Shown one piece after another: positions 53,795-62,844 of a stretch of DNA of 64,000 bases (position 1 is the first letter of the stretch; each line of letters begins with the position of its first letter). This stretch comes from an uncultured Flavobacteriales bacterium (GTDB lineage: Bacteria; Bacteroidota; Bacteroidia; Flavobacteriales_D; Parvicellaceae). Position numbers and translations under genes: made by a program. The DNA is taken from positions 186,001-250,000 of the forward strand of contig CALSRM010000001.1 of the NCBI GenBank assembly GCA_943788755.1, given 5' to 3'. The notes under the pieces are model-generated. The model ran no database searches, was not told where the DNA came from, and saw nothing but the letters and a program-made list of their open reading frames with translations.

Positions 53795-54067
53795 CTAGTT
53801 TACTTTCCCAGCAAGGTCAGCTCCAGCTTTAAATTTAACTACATTTTTTGCTTTAATTTGGATAGCAGCCCCAGTTTGTGGGTTTCTTCCAGTTCTAGCA
53901 GCTCTTTTAGAGATAGAAAAAGATCCAAATCCTACTAGTGCAACTCTGTCATCTTTTTTAAGTGCAGCTCCAACAACAGATACAAATCCGTCTACAGCTC
54001 TTTTTGCGTCAGCTTTAGATAATCCTGAATCTCCTGCAATCGCGTCTACTAATTCTTGTTTGTTCAT
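53795..54067 (-). CDS. hup: HU-family DNA-binding protein
   Basis: 90 residues, classical HU/IHF fold: MNKQELVDAIAGDSGLSKAD, the core VALVGFGSFSISKRAARTGRNPQTG with the DNA-bending arm and KNVVKFKAGADLAGKVN at the end. It binds and bends DNA non-specifically and compacts the nucleoid. Own promoter with a good fit to the Bacteroidota consensus and own terminator; a single gene, probably highly expressed. Confidence 0.97.
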   Translation of the reverse strand: MNKQELVDAIAGDSGLSKADAKRAVDGFVSVVGAALKKDDRVALVGFGSFSISKRAARTGRNPQTGAAIQIKAKNVVKFKAGADLAGKVN

Positions 54068-54110
54068 TTTTTTGATTTTTTAAATGATTAATAATTAATT
54101 CTTGTTGTAA

Positions 54111-54140
54111 CAAATATATGCGTAAACCTAAGCGAGGCAA
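54111..54140 (-). promoter_or_regulatory. Bacteroidota-type promoter of the HU gene
   Basis: On the coding strand TTG (54140-54138), 19 bp spacer and TATATTTG (54118-54111). Exact consensus TAnnTTTG with the same spacing as the tRNA-Ser promoter. The leader to the ATG at 54067 is about 38 bases. Confidence 0.82.
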
Positions 54141-54259
54141 GGGTTTCAGTGATAAAAAGGTCTATTTTGTTGATAAGTAGAACTCTTTGTTAATAACCAT
54201 GAGCTGAAACGCCCTATTTAAGGGGGGTTTGGACGTTTTTGGCTAAAGAAGACAGTATG

Positions 54260-54658
54260 TTAGTCTTTTTTAAACACTCTGTCTAAGCCTTTAAACTCAG
54301 GCGATTGAATGGAAATAACTTTCATTGGGTTTTTTGAAGAAACATTTACACCATGCCAAGTGTTTTTTGGAATTACAATTAAGTCACCTTTTTTTACTTT
54401 ATAAGTTGAGTCAGAAACTGTAAACTCCCCTGTTCCTTCTAATATATAAACGTTTTCTATGTGGTTTACGTGCTTATGTATTTTAACCTGAAGTTTTATC
54501 CATATAGCAAATGTGGTAGATAAACTGTCCGTATCTAGATTTTGTACATATATATTATCGTACTCTTCTTCAGGTTCTAAATTATAAGTCGATTTAATTG
54601 TTTGTGCACTTACTGTGTATATAAAGAACAAAAATATTAAGGTTATTGATGTTTTCAT
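54260..54658 (-). CDS. secreted cupin-domain protein
   Basis: 132 residues with a signal peptide (MKTSITLIFLFFIYTVSAQ). One small cupin barrel follows: HKHVNHIENVYILEGTGEF (metal-binding His and Glu) and GDLIVIPKNTWHGV (second His). Cupins of this size may be metal-dependent enzymes or sugar/ligand binders; no specific activity can be inferred. It starts one base from the stop of fmt, so it is probably co-transcribed with it. Confidence 0.88.
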   Translation of the reverse strand: MKTSITLIFLFFIYTVSAQTIKSTYNLEPEEEYDNIYVQNLDTDSLSTTFAIWIKLQVKIHKHVNHIENVYILEGTGEFTVSDSTYKVKKGDLIVIPKNTWHGVNVSSKNPMKVISIQSPEFKGLDRVFKKD

Positions 54659-54659
54659 A

Positions 54660-55601
54660 CTATATACATTTATAGGAGTCGTCTAATTTTATTCCGTTCA
54701 AAAAGGATTTAATGTCCATCCGTTTTTTTCCAGCAAGTTGTAATTCGAGTATTTGTAAACTTCCAGAGCCACATCCAATCTGCAATAGCTCTTTTCCGTC
54801 CGTTTTAATAATTCCAGGAGTTAAATTGCTTTCAGTTTTAATTGTTTTAAATAGTTTTAAACCTAATTCTTTGCAATCTGAATCAATTAATGTAGACCAA
54901 GCTGCGGGGTAAGGAGAAAGACCTCTTATGTGATTGTGAACTTCCGAATTAGAATTATTCCAATCTATTCGACATGTATCTTTAAAGATTTTAGGTGCTT
55001 CTTTTATTTTATCTGTTATTAATTCTGCTTGGGGAGTCCCTGTCACTTTTCCTTGTCCTATATTATTAATAGTGTCAATTAATAGATCAGCTCCTTCCAG
55101 CATCAATCTATCATGTAAGTCTCCTGCATCCATATTTTCGGTAATCTCAACCTCTACGGTATCTATTATATTTCCTGTGTCGATTTCCTTTTTTATAAAG
55201 AATGTGGTTGCTCCAGTTTTGCTATCTCCATTCATGATGGCCCAGTTCAATGGTGCTGCACCTCTGTAATTAGGAAGAAGAGAACCGTGTAGGTTAATTG
55301 TTCCTTTAACTGGCATGCTCCATATTATTTCCGGCAGCATTCTAAATGCAACTACAACAAATAGGTCGGCATTCAATTTTTGTAATGAATTAACAAATTC
55401 TTTATCTTTTAACTTTTCTGGTTGGAGTAGTGGTAAATCATTCTCTAAAGCATATTCCTTAACGGCAGAGTAACGAATTTTCTTCCCTCTTCCTGCTGGT
55501 TTGTCGGCTACTGTAACAACTCCAATAACTTCATGTACTTTATTAATGGCGTCCAAACTTGCTACTGCAAATTCTGGAGTACCCATAAAAATAACTTTCA
55601 T
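54660..55601 (-). CDS. fmt: methionyl-tRNA formyltransferase
   Basis: 313 residues. Formyltransferase domain with the substrate loop NLHGSLLPNYRGAAPLNWAI (conserved Asn, His) and the conserved Asp further down (MDAGD region), then a C-terminal tRNA-binding OB-like domain. It formylates the initiator Met-tRNA. The start MKVIFMGTPEFAVASL is the family N-terminus. A good promoter lies directly upstream. Confidence 0.96.
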   Translation of the reverse strand: MKVIFMGTPEFAVASLDAINKVHEVIGVVTVADKPAGRGKKIRYSAVKEYALENDLPLLQPEKLKDKEFVNSLQKLNADLFVVVAFRMLPEIIWSMPVKGTINLHGSLLPNYRGAAPLNWAIMNGDSKTGATTFFIKKEIDTGNIIDTVEVEITENMDAGDLHDRLMLEGADLLIDTINNIGQGKVTGTPQAELITDKIKEAPKIFKDTCRIDWNNSNSEVHNHIRGLSPYPAAWSTLIDSDCKELGLKLFKTIKTESNLTPGIIKTDGKELLQIGCGSGSLQILELQLAGKKRMDIKSFLNGIKLDDSYKCI

Positions 55602-55620
55602 AAGCTTCTTTAGTGAGTTA

Positions 55621-55651
55621 CAAATGTAAGGTTAATGAATTAAGGTAACAA
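55621..55651 (-). promoter_or_regulatory. Bacteroidota-type promoter of fmt
   Basis: On the coding strand TTG (55651-55649), 20 bp spacer, TACATTTG (55628-55621). The ATG of fmt follows 19 bases further on. Confidence 0.7.
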
Positions 55652-56806
55652 GTTCACCAGATCATTCACATTAAAGAATGGTCCTCTTTTAATGTTGGAT
55701 AAAATAACAATTGTATGTTGCTTTGAAGGAACTCGTATAAAGTATGTTCTGAATCCTTTCCACCAACCCGTATGAAAAGGGATTTTACCTTTTATGTCAT
55801 CATAAGTTAGTCTAAATCCATACCCATAATTCTGTCCATTGTTCTTCTGTTCGATATGCTCGGTAAATGCTAAGGTTAAAGATTCATCTGTCAATAGCGT
55901 TCCATCATATAATGCTTTATCGAATTTTAGCATATCCTCTACATTTGAGTAAATTCCTTTATCTCCAATTGCGCCATTCAAATAGATGTCTATACATTCC
56001 GTATAGTTACCTGTATATCCTTTAGTGGGATTGATTAGTTCGTCTTTGTTGTCTCTAATATATAGAACTGTGCTTGTCATTTCGCAGGGATCAAAAATGT
56101 TTGTTTGGATGTATTCTTTGAAGGTAAGTTCTGACGCCACTTCCACTATCTGCGCTAATAACATGTAATTCGTGTTACTATAATAATGATGTGTATTTGG
56201 AGAGTAAGCAACCTGTGGGACAATAGCATTCATAATGCTAATTACATCTGCATTATGTATGGATTTATGCTTATCTGGCCAAATACTGTCAGGTTGGTCA
56301 CAAAAGTGATCGTACTTACTCAGTCCAGAACGATGCGAAAGCAATTGATGAATATCAATTCCAGTGTATGGAAAGCTAGGAATATATTTTTCTACAGGAT
56401 CTGTTAAGTTGATTTTTCCAAGTTCCGCTAATTGCAGTATAGCAACAGCAGTAAAAGGCTTTGAAGCAGAAGCTAGATTGAAAGTACTCTCGATAGTTAA
56501 TGAATCTTTCTTTTTCCAATTTGCAAATCCATAACTCTTTTCAAAGATTATTCTTCCGCGTTCAGCAAATAGAACAGTCCCGTTAAACGTTGTTGCTTTG
56601 AACTTTTTTTCAAAAAAGGTATCTAATTCAAAGGCAATTGGAGCATAGAGGCTATCGAAAAAAGCTGTACTGTCTGGTATTACAATTTCAGGCTCAATTT
56701 TGTTTACAACCACTTTTTCTTCTACAACCTCACAGTTAAATTGTAATAGTGCAAATGTGAAAGCTATTAACAATAACCCACTTTTTATCATCCCTCTTCT
56801 TTTCAT
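55640..56806 (-). CDS. serine hydrolase, class C beta-lactamase family, lipoprotein
   Basis: 388 residues. Lipobox LQFNC (about Cys25) after an N-terminal signal. S12-family motifs: SASKPFT (catalytic SxxK), YYSNTNY (YxN) and HTGWWKGF (the H/KTG triad). Families of this type include esterases, D-aminopeptidases and peptidoglycan-linked hydrolases; true beta-lactamase activity is not implied. Envelope-located. TATATTTG (56819-56812 on the coding strand) ends five bases before the ATG, another leaderless-type start. Confidence 0.9.
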   Translation of the reverse strand: MKRRGMIKSGLLLIAFTFALLQFNCEVVEEKVVVNKIEPEIVIPDSTAFFDSLYAPIAFELDTFFEKKFKATTFNGTVLFAERGRIIFEKSYGFANWKKKDSLTIESTFNLASASKPFTAVAILQLAELGKINLTDPVEKYIPSFPYTGIDIHQLLSHRSGLSKYDHFCDQPDSIWPDKHKSIHNADVISIMNAIVPQVAYSPNTHHYYSNTNYMLLAQIVEVASELTFKEYIQTNIFDPCEMTSTVLYIRDNKDELINPTKGYTGNYTECIDIYLNGAIGDKGIYSNVEDMLKFDKALYDGTLLTDESLTLAFTEHIEQKNNGQNYGYGFRLTYDDIKGKIPFHTGWWKGFRTYFIRVPSKQHTIVILSNIKRGPFFNVNDLVNLLP

Positions 56807-56900
56807 CTGTGCAAATATATTTATGTGTTTAATCAGATAACAGTAAGTTGAAGAGAGTTCTTAACAATATGGCTGTTAGGATAATTGAAAGACCATTTCT

Positions 56901-57755
56901 TTAGTTTTTTGGCATTGAAGTTTTGTTGTCTAGTCTAATACATTCTGAAGCCTCTTTTACGTCATGAACTCGTAAAATATTTGCTCCGTTTCGCAATGCA
57001 ATAATGTTTGCAGCAATAGTTCCGTTAAGTGATTCTTTAGAACTGATTTCAAGTAGTTTATAGATCATTGATTTTCTTGAAATACCTGCTAATGCCGGGA
57101 CGTTAAGTAACTGAAAGTTATTTAACTTTCCTAATATTTCATAGTTATGCTCTAGTGTTTTTCCAAAGCCAAATCCAGGGTCAATAATAATATCATTTAC
57201 TCCTTTTTTTCTAAGCATATTTATCTTTTCAGAGAGGTAATATGTAATCTCCTGAATAATGTTTTTATAGTTTGGGTTATCTTGCATTGTTTCAGGAGTT
57301 CCTTGCATGTGCATTAAAATGTAAGGAACTTGTTTTTCTGCAACCACAGAAAACATATTGTCATCCAAATCTCCAGCGGAGATATCGTTTATTATAGCTG
57401 CGCCTGCTTCAATTGCTTTTTTAGCAACATTACTTCGAAAGGTGTCAATTGATATAATAGCATCAGGAAAAGCTGTTAAAACAGCTTCAATTATAGGTAT
57501 CGTTCTATTCAGTTCTTCTTGTTCTGTAACTTCGTCAGCTCCTGGGCGCGATGAGTATCCTCCTATGTCGATAACTGTAGCTCCTTCTTCCAAATGTTTT
57601 CTTACCTGATTTATGGCAGTCTCAACAGAGCTGTTTTTCCCTCCATCATAAAAAGAATCAGGTGTTACGTTAATAATTCCCATTACAATAGGTGAAGAGA
57701 TGTCAATAAGTTTCCCTTTGCAATTTATCGTTGTTTTATTATTTTTTTGAAGCAC
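56901..57755 (-). CDS. folP: dihydropteroate synthase
   Basis: 284 residues, TIM-barrel enzyme of folate synthesis joining pterin pyrophosphate and p-aminobenzoate. Motifs: MGIINVTPDSFYDGG, VIDIGGYSSRPGA, ISIDTFRSNVA, INDISAGDLDDNM, YILMHMQGTPETM, IIDPGFGFGKT and GISRKSMI near the end. It is divergent from a kinase-like gene that begins the cluster with the DUF1599 and DoxX-type genes, an arrangement seen in other Bacteroidota. Confidence 0.96.
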   Translation of the reverse strand: MLQKNNKTTINCKGKLIDISSPIVMGIINVTPDSFYDGGKNSSVETAINQVRKHLEEGATVIDIGGYSSRPGADEVTEQEELNRTIPIIEAVLTAFPDAIISIDTFRSNVAKKAIEAGAAIINDISAGDLDDNMFSVVAEKQVPYILMHMQGTPETMQDNPNYKNIIQEITYYLSEKINMLRKKGVNDIIIDPGFGFGKTLEHNYEILGKLNNFQLLNVPALAGISRKSMIYKLLEISSKESLNGTIAANIIALRNGANILRVHDVKEASECIRLDNKTSMPKN

Positions 57756-57788
57756 ATCTCAAAAGTAAAAACATTTATATTGAAAAGG

Positions 57789-57796
57789 TATCTTTG
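57789..57796 (+). promoter_or_regulatory. candidate -7 element of the kinase-like gene
   Basis: TATCTTTG fits TAnnTTTG and lies 29 bases before the ATG at 57826. No TTG at the usual distance upstream. Confidence 0.4.
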
Positions 57797-57825
57797 TAGA
57801 TGTAAAAAAATAGGTAAGGTATAAT

Positions 57826-58794
57826 ATGAACGCGTATTTTAAAAATATCATCTGTCAAGCTACAGGAGCTTCTTCTTTGTATGAAATGGAAGAAGTACAA
57901 AGTCTTTGGAGTGGTTATGGAAAAATACTGAGAATTGGTTTAGTTGGCTCGACTTATAAGTCAGTCGTTGTAAAGTATATTAAATCTGGCGAAGTAAGCA
58001 TCCACCCCAGAGGTTGGGATACTGATTTTTCTCACCAAAGAAAGGTTAAGTCTTATGAGGTGGAGTCTGAATGGTATTCGAATTGGAGTTTTCGATGCAA
58101 TGAGTCATGCAGGGTTCCTAATTGCTTGGCTATAGAATCATTTGAGAATGAAGTTTTAATTGTACTTGAAGATTTAAGCGAAACTCAATTCTGTGAAACT
58201 AGAGTAGCGGTGAGTTCAATAGAAATACAAGCTTGTTTGACTTGGTTAGCTGGCTTTCATGCGCGATTTATGAAAGAGGAACCCGGAAATTTATGGGAAC
58301 AAGGAACCTATTGGCATTTAAATACGCGCCCGGATGAATTAGCTAAGATGAAGGATTCACCTCTGAAAGAAAACGCATTTTTAATTGATGAAAAATTATA
58401 TCAAAGTTCTTTCAAAACAATTGTGCATGGTGATGCTAAATTAGCCAATTTTTGTTTTACTAAAGATGGCTGTAGGTCGGCAGCAGTAGACTTTCAGTAC
58501 GTTGGTGGTGGCTGTGGAATGAAGGATGCAGCTTATTTTTTGGGAAGTTGTTTGACCGAGGAAGAATGTGATAGTCAAGTGCCCGTTTATTTAGATTTTT
58601 ATTTTAAAGCATTGGCTCAGAATTTAGATAATGATAAATTTTACTTTCAAGATATTGAAAGCGAATGGAGGGAGTTATTTCCGTTTGCTTGGGCAGATTT
58701 TCATCGATTTTTAAAAGGATGGAGTCCATCACATTGGAAAATTAATGATTACAGTGAAAGGATTACTCGAGGAGTGATTGAGTCGTTTGAGTAA
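57826..58794 (+). CDS. aminoglycoside phosphotransferase-like (EcKinase-like) small-molecule kinase
   Basis: 322 residues of the protein-kinase-like APH/choline-kinase superfamily. Catalytic loop VHGDAKLANFCF (HGDxxxxN) and Mg-binding AVDFQYVGGGCGMKDAAYFLG (the DFG-equivalent Asp in VDFQ) are intact; the N-lobe Lys is in SVVVKYI. The closest pattern is ecdysteroid-kinase-like and DUF1679 proteins. It should phosphorylate a small hydroxylated metabolite; antibiotic resistance is not implied. Cytosolic. Confidence 0.82.
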   Translation: MNAYFKNIICQATGASSLYEMEEVQSLWSGYGKILRIGLVGSTYKSVVVKYIKSGEVSIHPRGWDTDFSHQRKVKSYEVESEWYSNWSFRCNESCRVPNCLAIESFENEVLIVLEDLSETQFCETRVAVSSIEIQACLTWLAGFHARFMKEEPGNLWEQGTYWHLNTRPDELAKMKDSPLKENAFLIDEKLYQSSFKTIVHGDAKLANFCFTKDGCRSAAVDFQYVGGGCGMKDAAYFLGSCLTEEECDSQVPVYLDFYFKALAQNLDNDKFYFQDIESEWRELFPFAWADFHRFLKGWSPSHWKINDYSERITRGVIESFE

Positions 58795-58888
58795 AAGTAA
58801 AAAGTTAGACTAATTGTCAATAAGTTTAACGCATTACTTGGCTGCAACTTCCGTTTGAAATATATATCTTCACGCCTTAATTAATTGA

Positions 58889-59443
58889 ATGATAATTACA
58901 ATGAGGAATACATTGCAACAATACGATGAAGCTCTTGCCAAGTGTAAGGACATATTCAGTAAAAAAACAACTGATTATGGAACAGCTTGGAGGATTTTGA
59001 GAACGAGTTCTTTGACGGATCAAATTTTCATTAAAGCAAATCGGATTAGAACCATTCAGGAAAATGGATTAAGCAAAGTAGACGAGGGAATTGAGCCAGA
59101 GTTTATTGGGATTATTAACTATTGCATCATGGCAATTATTCAATTGGAATTGGATGGTGATGATAGAATGGAATTGGAAACTGAAGAAACTGTTAATTAC
59201 TATCGCAAATTTGCGCAAGCTGCGAGGACATTAATGGAGGACAAGAATCATGATTATGGTGAAGCTTGGAGAGATATGCGAATTTCGTCTTTGACAGATC
59301 TTATCTTAATGAAGGTATTACGGGTAAAACAAATAGAAGATAATAAAGGTAAAACCCTTATTTCTGAAGGGATTGACGCTAACTATTATGACATGATTAA
59401 CTATGCACTTTTTGCGTTAATTAAAATTTCGGAAGGAGAATAG
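58889..59443 (+). CDS. DUF1599-domain protein with an internal duplication
   Basis: 184 residues. Two copies of the DUF1599 (nucleotide-modification-associated type 1) domain at about 10-92 and 103-182. Shared pattern: DYGTAWRILRTSSLTDQIFIKANRIRT in the first and DYGEAWRDMRISSLTDLILMKVLRVKQ in the second, each followed by a (D/S)EGI(E/D) block and I(I/N)Y. Helical, cytosolic. In Bacteroidota it is regularly found between folP and the DoxX-type gene. Function unknown. The longer start at 58889 (MIITMRN) or Met5 are both possible. Confidence 0.85.
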   Translation: MIITMRNTLQQYDEALAKCKDIFSKKTTDYGTAWRILRTSSLTDQIFIKANRIRTIQENGLSKVDEGIEPEFIGIINYCIMAIIQLELDGDDRMELETEETVNYYRKFAQAARTLMEDKNHDYGEAWRDMRISSLTDLILMKVLRVKQIEDNKGKTLISEGIDANYYDMINYALFALIKISEGE

Positions 59444-59528
59444 TTAAGGTTTTGTTAAAGCAATCTAAGAAGGTGGGAATGTTATTATTTTTGACCTTAA
59501 GCGTGCAATAAACTTTAAATAACTAACA

Positions 59529-60593
59529 ATGAATGATAATTTAAAAAATACTATCGCTGAAGGCATCAGTCTGGATAGGAATAGGAGAATAGTTTGGGTA
59601 ATTAGAATAATAGTTGCTGCGGTATTTATTTTGTCAGCGGTTGGGAAGCTTTCAATTGATAGTTTGTTAGATAAGCCTTTGTTTGCACTGCAAAATTTTG
59701 AACGAAATTTCTTGGTTAATGGAATTGGGATGGGTTACGATATGGCTAAAATTCTGTCTAGACTTTTGATTGGTTTAGAGTTTTCTCTTGCTGTATTAAT
59801 TTTATTACCATTTTCTCTGAAGAAAGTTGTATTCCCAGCTATTATAGGGCTTTTGGGAGTGTTTTCAATTCATCTATTTATTCAAGCTATCGGAGGTGAA
59901 TCTAGTAACTGCGGTTGCTTTGGAGAGTTAATTCCTATGACTCCATTGCAGGCATTGATTAAGAACCTGATAACAATTGGCTTACTAATACTTCCATTAA
60001 CCATTCTGAAAGATGGCTTAGTGGAAAAAAAGAAGTTTAGCTTGGTAGTCTATTTGAATTTGATTGTCTGGATATTGATGTTTGTATTCTTGCCATTTGG
60101 TGCTTCCAGCACTGCAGTTACTAAAGAAAAAGAACAAGATTTAAACCAATTCGGTGTAGATTCTGTTGTCCATGTGGAGTCCGGATATTCAGGCTATTTT
60201 GAAGATATTGACGAGGGTGAAAAACTTTTGTGTTTCTTTTCACCCACATGCGAGCATTGTCAAGAGACTGGAAAGATACTTTCGGATTTGCGCTCTAAAG
60301 ATCCAGAGGTGTTTCCTGAAATTAGAATTTTATTCATGGATGAAGCTGGAGATGGATCTCCAACAGATATTGAAGCCTATTTTGCAATCATAGGAACTGA
60401 ATATCCTTATAAAGTCCTTTCGATTGAAGAATATATTCCCGTGTTTTGGGAGGATCATAATTTTCCAGGTGTAAAATACCTCAACCATGGAAAAGAGGTT
60501 GCTTACTATAGCGGGACCGAGGATCAAAAGTTTGACTATGAGGAAATCTTTGATATTGATGAATTAGCGGAAGAAATCAGAAAGAATAAATAG
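59529..60593 (+). CDS. DoxX/MauE-type membrane protein with a thioredoxin-like periplasmic domain
   Basis: 354 residues. Four membrane helices in a DoxX-like part (about 24-160, VRIIVAAVFILSAVGKL, FSLAVLILLPFSL, IHLFIQAIG) with SNCGCFGELIP between the helices, a fifth hydrophobic segment at 175-195, then a periplasmic thioredoxin-like domain (about 215-354) with SPTCEHCQETG, a CxxC-type active site (Cys-Glu-His-Cys). A role in periplasmic redox chemistry is likely. Family long known only as a hypothetical in Bacteroides. Conserved neighbour of DUF1599, tpiA and folP. Confidence 0.88.
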   Translation: MNDNLKNTIAEGISLDRNRRIVWVIRIIVAAVFILSAVGKLSIDSLLDKPLFALQNFERNFLVNGIGMGYDMAKILSRLLIGLEFSLAVLILLPFSLKKVVFPAIIGLLGVFSIHLFIQAIGGESSNCGCFGELIPMTPLQALIKNLITIGLLILPLTILKDGLVEKKKFSLVVYLNLIVWILMFVFLPFGASSTAVTKEKEQDLNQFGVDSVVHVESGYSGYFEDIDEGEKLLCFFSPTCEHCQETGKILSDLRSKDPEVFPEIRILFMDEAGDGSPTDIEAYFAIIGTEYPYKVLSIEEYIPVFWEDHNFPGVKYLNHGKEVAYYSGTEDQKFDYEEIFDIDELAEEIRKNK

Positions 60594-60664
60594 TTTATTA
60601 AACCCTTTACATCAGTACTTTTTATATTTTATAATGCTCAGCATTCTAATAGAAGGAAAAATTA

Positions 60665-60695
60665 TTGGCTATATAAGTCCTGTATTGTATATTTG
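60665..60695 (+). promoter_or_regulatory. Bacteroidota-type promoter of the OppB-type gene
   Basis: TTG at 60665-60667, 20 bp spacer, TATATTTG at 60688-60695. The GTG start at 60748 lies about 50 bases downstream. Confidence 0.7.
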
Positions 60696-60747
60696 GAAAA
60701 TACTGTGTTAAATACTTATTTCTTTTGACACAGATTAAAAAGAAGGT

Positions 60748-62070
60748 GTGGTTAAGTATATAGTTAAAAAGATTCTCTACGGTTTTTTAGTTCTTTTTGG
60801 GGTAGTTACCGCTATTTTCTTTTTATTTAGCGCGAAACCAGGAGATCCTGCATTAATGGCAGGAGGGAACCATGCGACTGCTGAAGTGATTCAAAATATC
60901 AGAAAAGATTTAGGACTTGATTTACCTCTTTTCGAAAGATATGCCTTGTACCTTAATGATCTATCACCTGTCTCAATTCATAATAAAAATATTAAGGGCA
61001 GTCATGTTTACCTAGACTCAGTAAAATACGACGCTTCTGTATTGATGTCTTTTTCAGAAAATCGTGTTCTTGTTTATAAAACACCATATCTCCGGCGATC
61101 CTACGAGACAAAAAGAGCAGTTTCTGATGTGGTTTTTGAGAAATTGCCAAATACAGTTGTTTTAGCATTTGCGGCTATGTTTTTTGCAACACTAATAGGA
61201 ATTGCGTTAGGTATTCTCTCAGCAGTTAATAAAGGTTCATTTTATGATAATTCTAGTTTTATTATTGCCGTTACAGGCATGTCAGCGCCTTCCTTTTTTA
61301 TGGCAACAATCATTTCAACGGTTGGTGGGTTAAAATGGGCGGAGCAAATGGATTTACCTGCATTTCCATTGATGACTCTTCTTTTAGGATTGATAATTGG
61401 GATTATTACTTATTTCAGGAATAATAATAAACTTTCTAAAACCTTAAAGTTTAGCTTTAGAAGTTTTTTAGGCATGGGAATTAAAGGTTTTTTTATTGGT
61501 GGAGGAGTATGGCTTCTTTATATAATTGGGTTTAGTATTTTCAATTATGGTGATGTTCCACTTATTGGCAAAACATTTCCTTTCCCCGGAACTGGATTGG
61601 AACCGGTTGGATCTTTAATTGGTATAGATGATTTTACAGGAGAAGATAGATACTATTGGGAGAATTTAATCTTACCAGCATTGACTTTAGGTATTCGTCC
61701 TTTAGCAATTATAACGCAGCTTACAAGAAGTTCATTATTAGATGTATTGTCTCAAGATTATATTAGAACAGCAAAAGCAAAAGGTTTGTCATTTTACTCG
61801 ATTATTTTTAAACATGCTTTAAAAAATGCACTGAACCCTGTTATTACAGCAGTTTCTGGTTGGTTTGCTTCATTGCTTGCAGGTGCAGTATTTGTAGAGC
61901 GTATTTTTGGCTGGGATGGAATAGGTAGTGAACTGATTAATGCTTTGCAAAAGGATGACCTGCCAATTGTTATGGGTGCTGTCATTGTAATTTCTGCATT
62001 TTTTGTTTTTATAAATATTTTGGTAGATATTAGTTATGGGGTTTTAGACCCAAGAGTTAGGTTATCATAG
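60748..62070 (+). CDS. ABC transporter permease, OppB/DppB type
   Basis: 440 residues, longer than the usual 310-340, because of an insert of roughly 100 residues in the periplasmic part (about 65-135) and extra helices near 210-300. Six or more membrane helices. The coupling EAA motif is YIRTAKAKGLSFYSIIFKHALKNAL. The start is a GTG preceded by AGAAGG at 60741-60746, a rare visible ribosome binding site here. The partner OppC-type permease and ATPases are not adjacent; an oligopeptide-binding lipoprotein lies at 42.8 kb. tpiA follows closely. Confidence 0.9.
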   Translation: MVKYIVKKILYGFLVLFGVVTAIFFLFSAKPGDPALMAGGNHATAEVIQNIRKDLGLDLPLFERYALYLNDLSPVSIHNKNIKGSHVYLDSVKYDASVLMSFSENRVLVYKTPYLRRSYETKRAVSDVVFEKLPNTVVLAFAAMFFATLIGIALGILSAVNKGSFYDNSSFIIAVTGMSAPSFFMATIISTVGGLKWAEQMDLPAFPLMTLLLGLIIGIITYFRNNNKLSKTLKFSFRSFLGMGIKGFFIGGGVWLLYIIGFSIFNYGDVPLIGKTFPFPGTGLEPVGSLIGIDDFTGEDRYYWENLILPALTLGIRPLAIITQLTRSSLLDVLSQDYIRTAKAKGLSFYSIIFKHALKNALNPVITAVSGWFASLLAGAVFVERIFGWDGIGSELINALQKDDLPIVMGAVIVISAFFVFINILVDISYGVLDPRVRLS

Positions 62071-62079
62071 ATTAGTTGA

Positions 62080-62826
62080 ATGAGAAAAAGAATAGTAGTT
62101 GGAAACTGGAAAATGAATATGAACAATAGCGCTGCACATTCGCTATTTCAATCCTTGAATAATGCTGAAATAGTAAGTTCTACAAAAATTATTATTGCAC
62201 CACCCTCCGTTTATTTAAGTGGTTTTTCTAGTAATAAGTCTAAAAATATTTATCTGGCAGCTCAAAATTGTTCAGACAATGAAAATGGTGCTTATACTGG
62301 TGAGATTTCTGCTTCTATGTTGTATTCTATTGGAGTCGGATATAGTTTGGTTGGGCATTCTGAAAGAAGGCAATATCAAAATGAATCAGATTTATTATTA
62401 AAACAAAAGATTAATGTTCTTATAGAGAATAAGGTCATACCAATCTTTTGTTGTGGAGAAAACTTAGATAAAAGAGAGTCTGGTGATTTCTATAAAGTAA
62501 TTCAATCTCAACTAGAAAATTCATTATTCCATTTATCAAATAGTGAAATCAAAGAGGTTGTAATTGCCTATGAACCCGTTTGGGCTATTGGTACAGGCGT
62601 TACAGCTTCACCTGGCCAAGCTCAAGAAATTCATGCTTTTATTAGAAGTTTATTGGTTGAGAGGTACTCATTGGAAACTGCAGAGGAGATTTCCATCTTA
62701 TATGGAGGGAGTTGCAACGCTTCCAACGCTAAAGAACTCTTTATGAATAAAGACGTGGATGGAGGTTTGATTGGCGGCGCTGCTTTGGATGTAGATTCAT
62801 TTTCGGCTATTATCAAATCTTTTTAA
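62080..62826 (+). CDS. tpiA: triosephosphate isomerase
   Basis: 248 residues. TIM barrel with NWKMN (substrate Asn and Lys), VGHSERR (catalytic His region), AYEPVWAIGTG (catalytic Glu) and the phosphate loop ILYGGSCNASN ... GGLIGGAALDV. It interconverts dihydroxyacetone phosphate and glyceraldehyde-3-phosphate in glycolysis and gluconeogenesis. Starts nine bases after the permease stop; prmA follows 18 bases on, so these form one operon. Confidence 0.96.
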   Translation: MRKRIVVGNWKMNMNNSAAHSLFQSLNNAEIVSSTKIIIAPPSVYLSGFSSNKSKNIYLAAQNCSDNENGAYTGEISASMLYSIGVGYSLVGHSERRQYQNESDLLLKQKINVLIENKVIPIFCCGENLDKRESGDFYKVIQSQLENSLFHLSNSEIKEVVIAYEPVWAIGTGVTASPGQAQEIHAFIRSLLVERYSLETAEEISILYGGSCNASNAKELFMNKDVDGGLIGGAALDVDSFSAIIKSF

Positions 62827-62844
62827 TATAACTAGATTTTATTT

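Noticed and set aside
57826-58794. Antibiotic-resistance aminoglycoside kinase
   Set aside because: Only the general kinase motifs match; the pattern is closer to EcKinase-like metabolic kinases and the neighbours are housekeeping genes.
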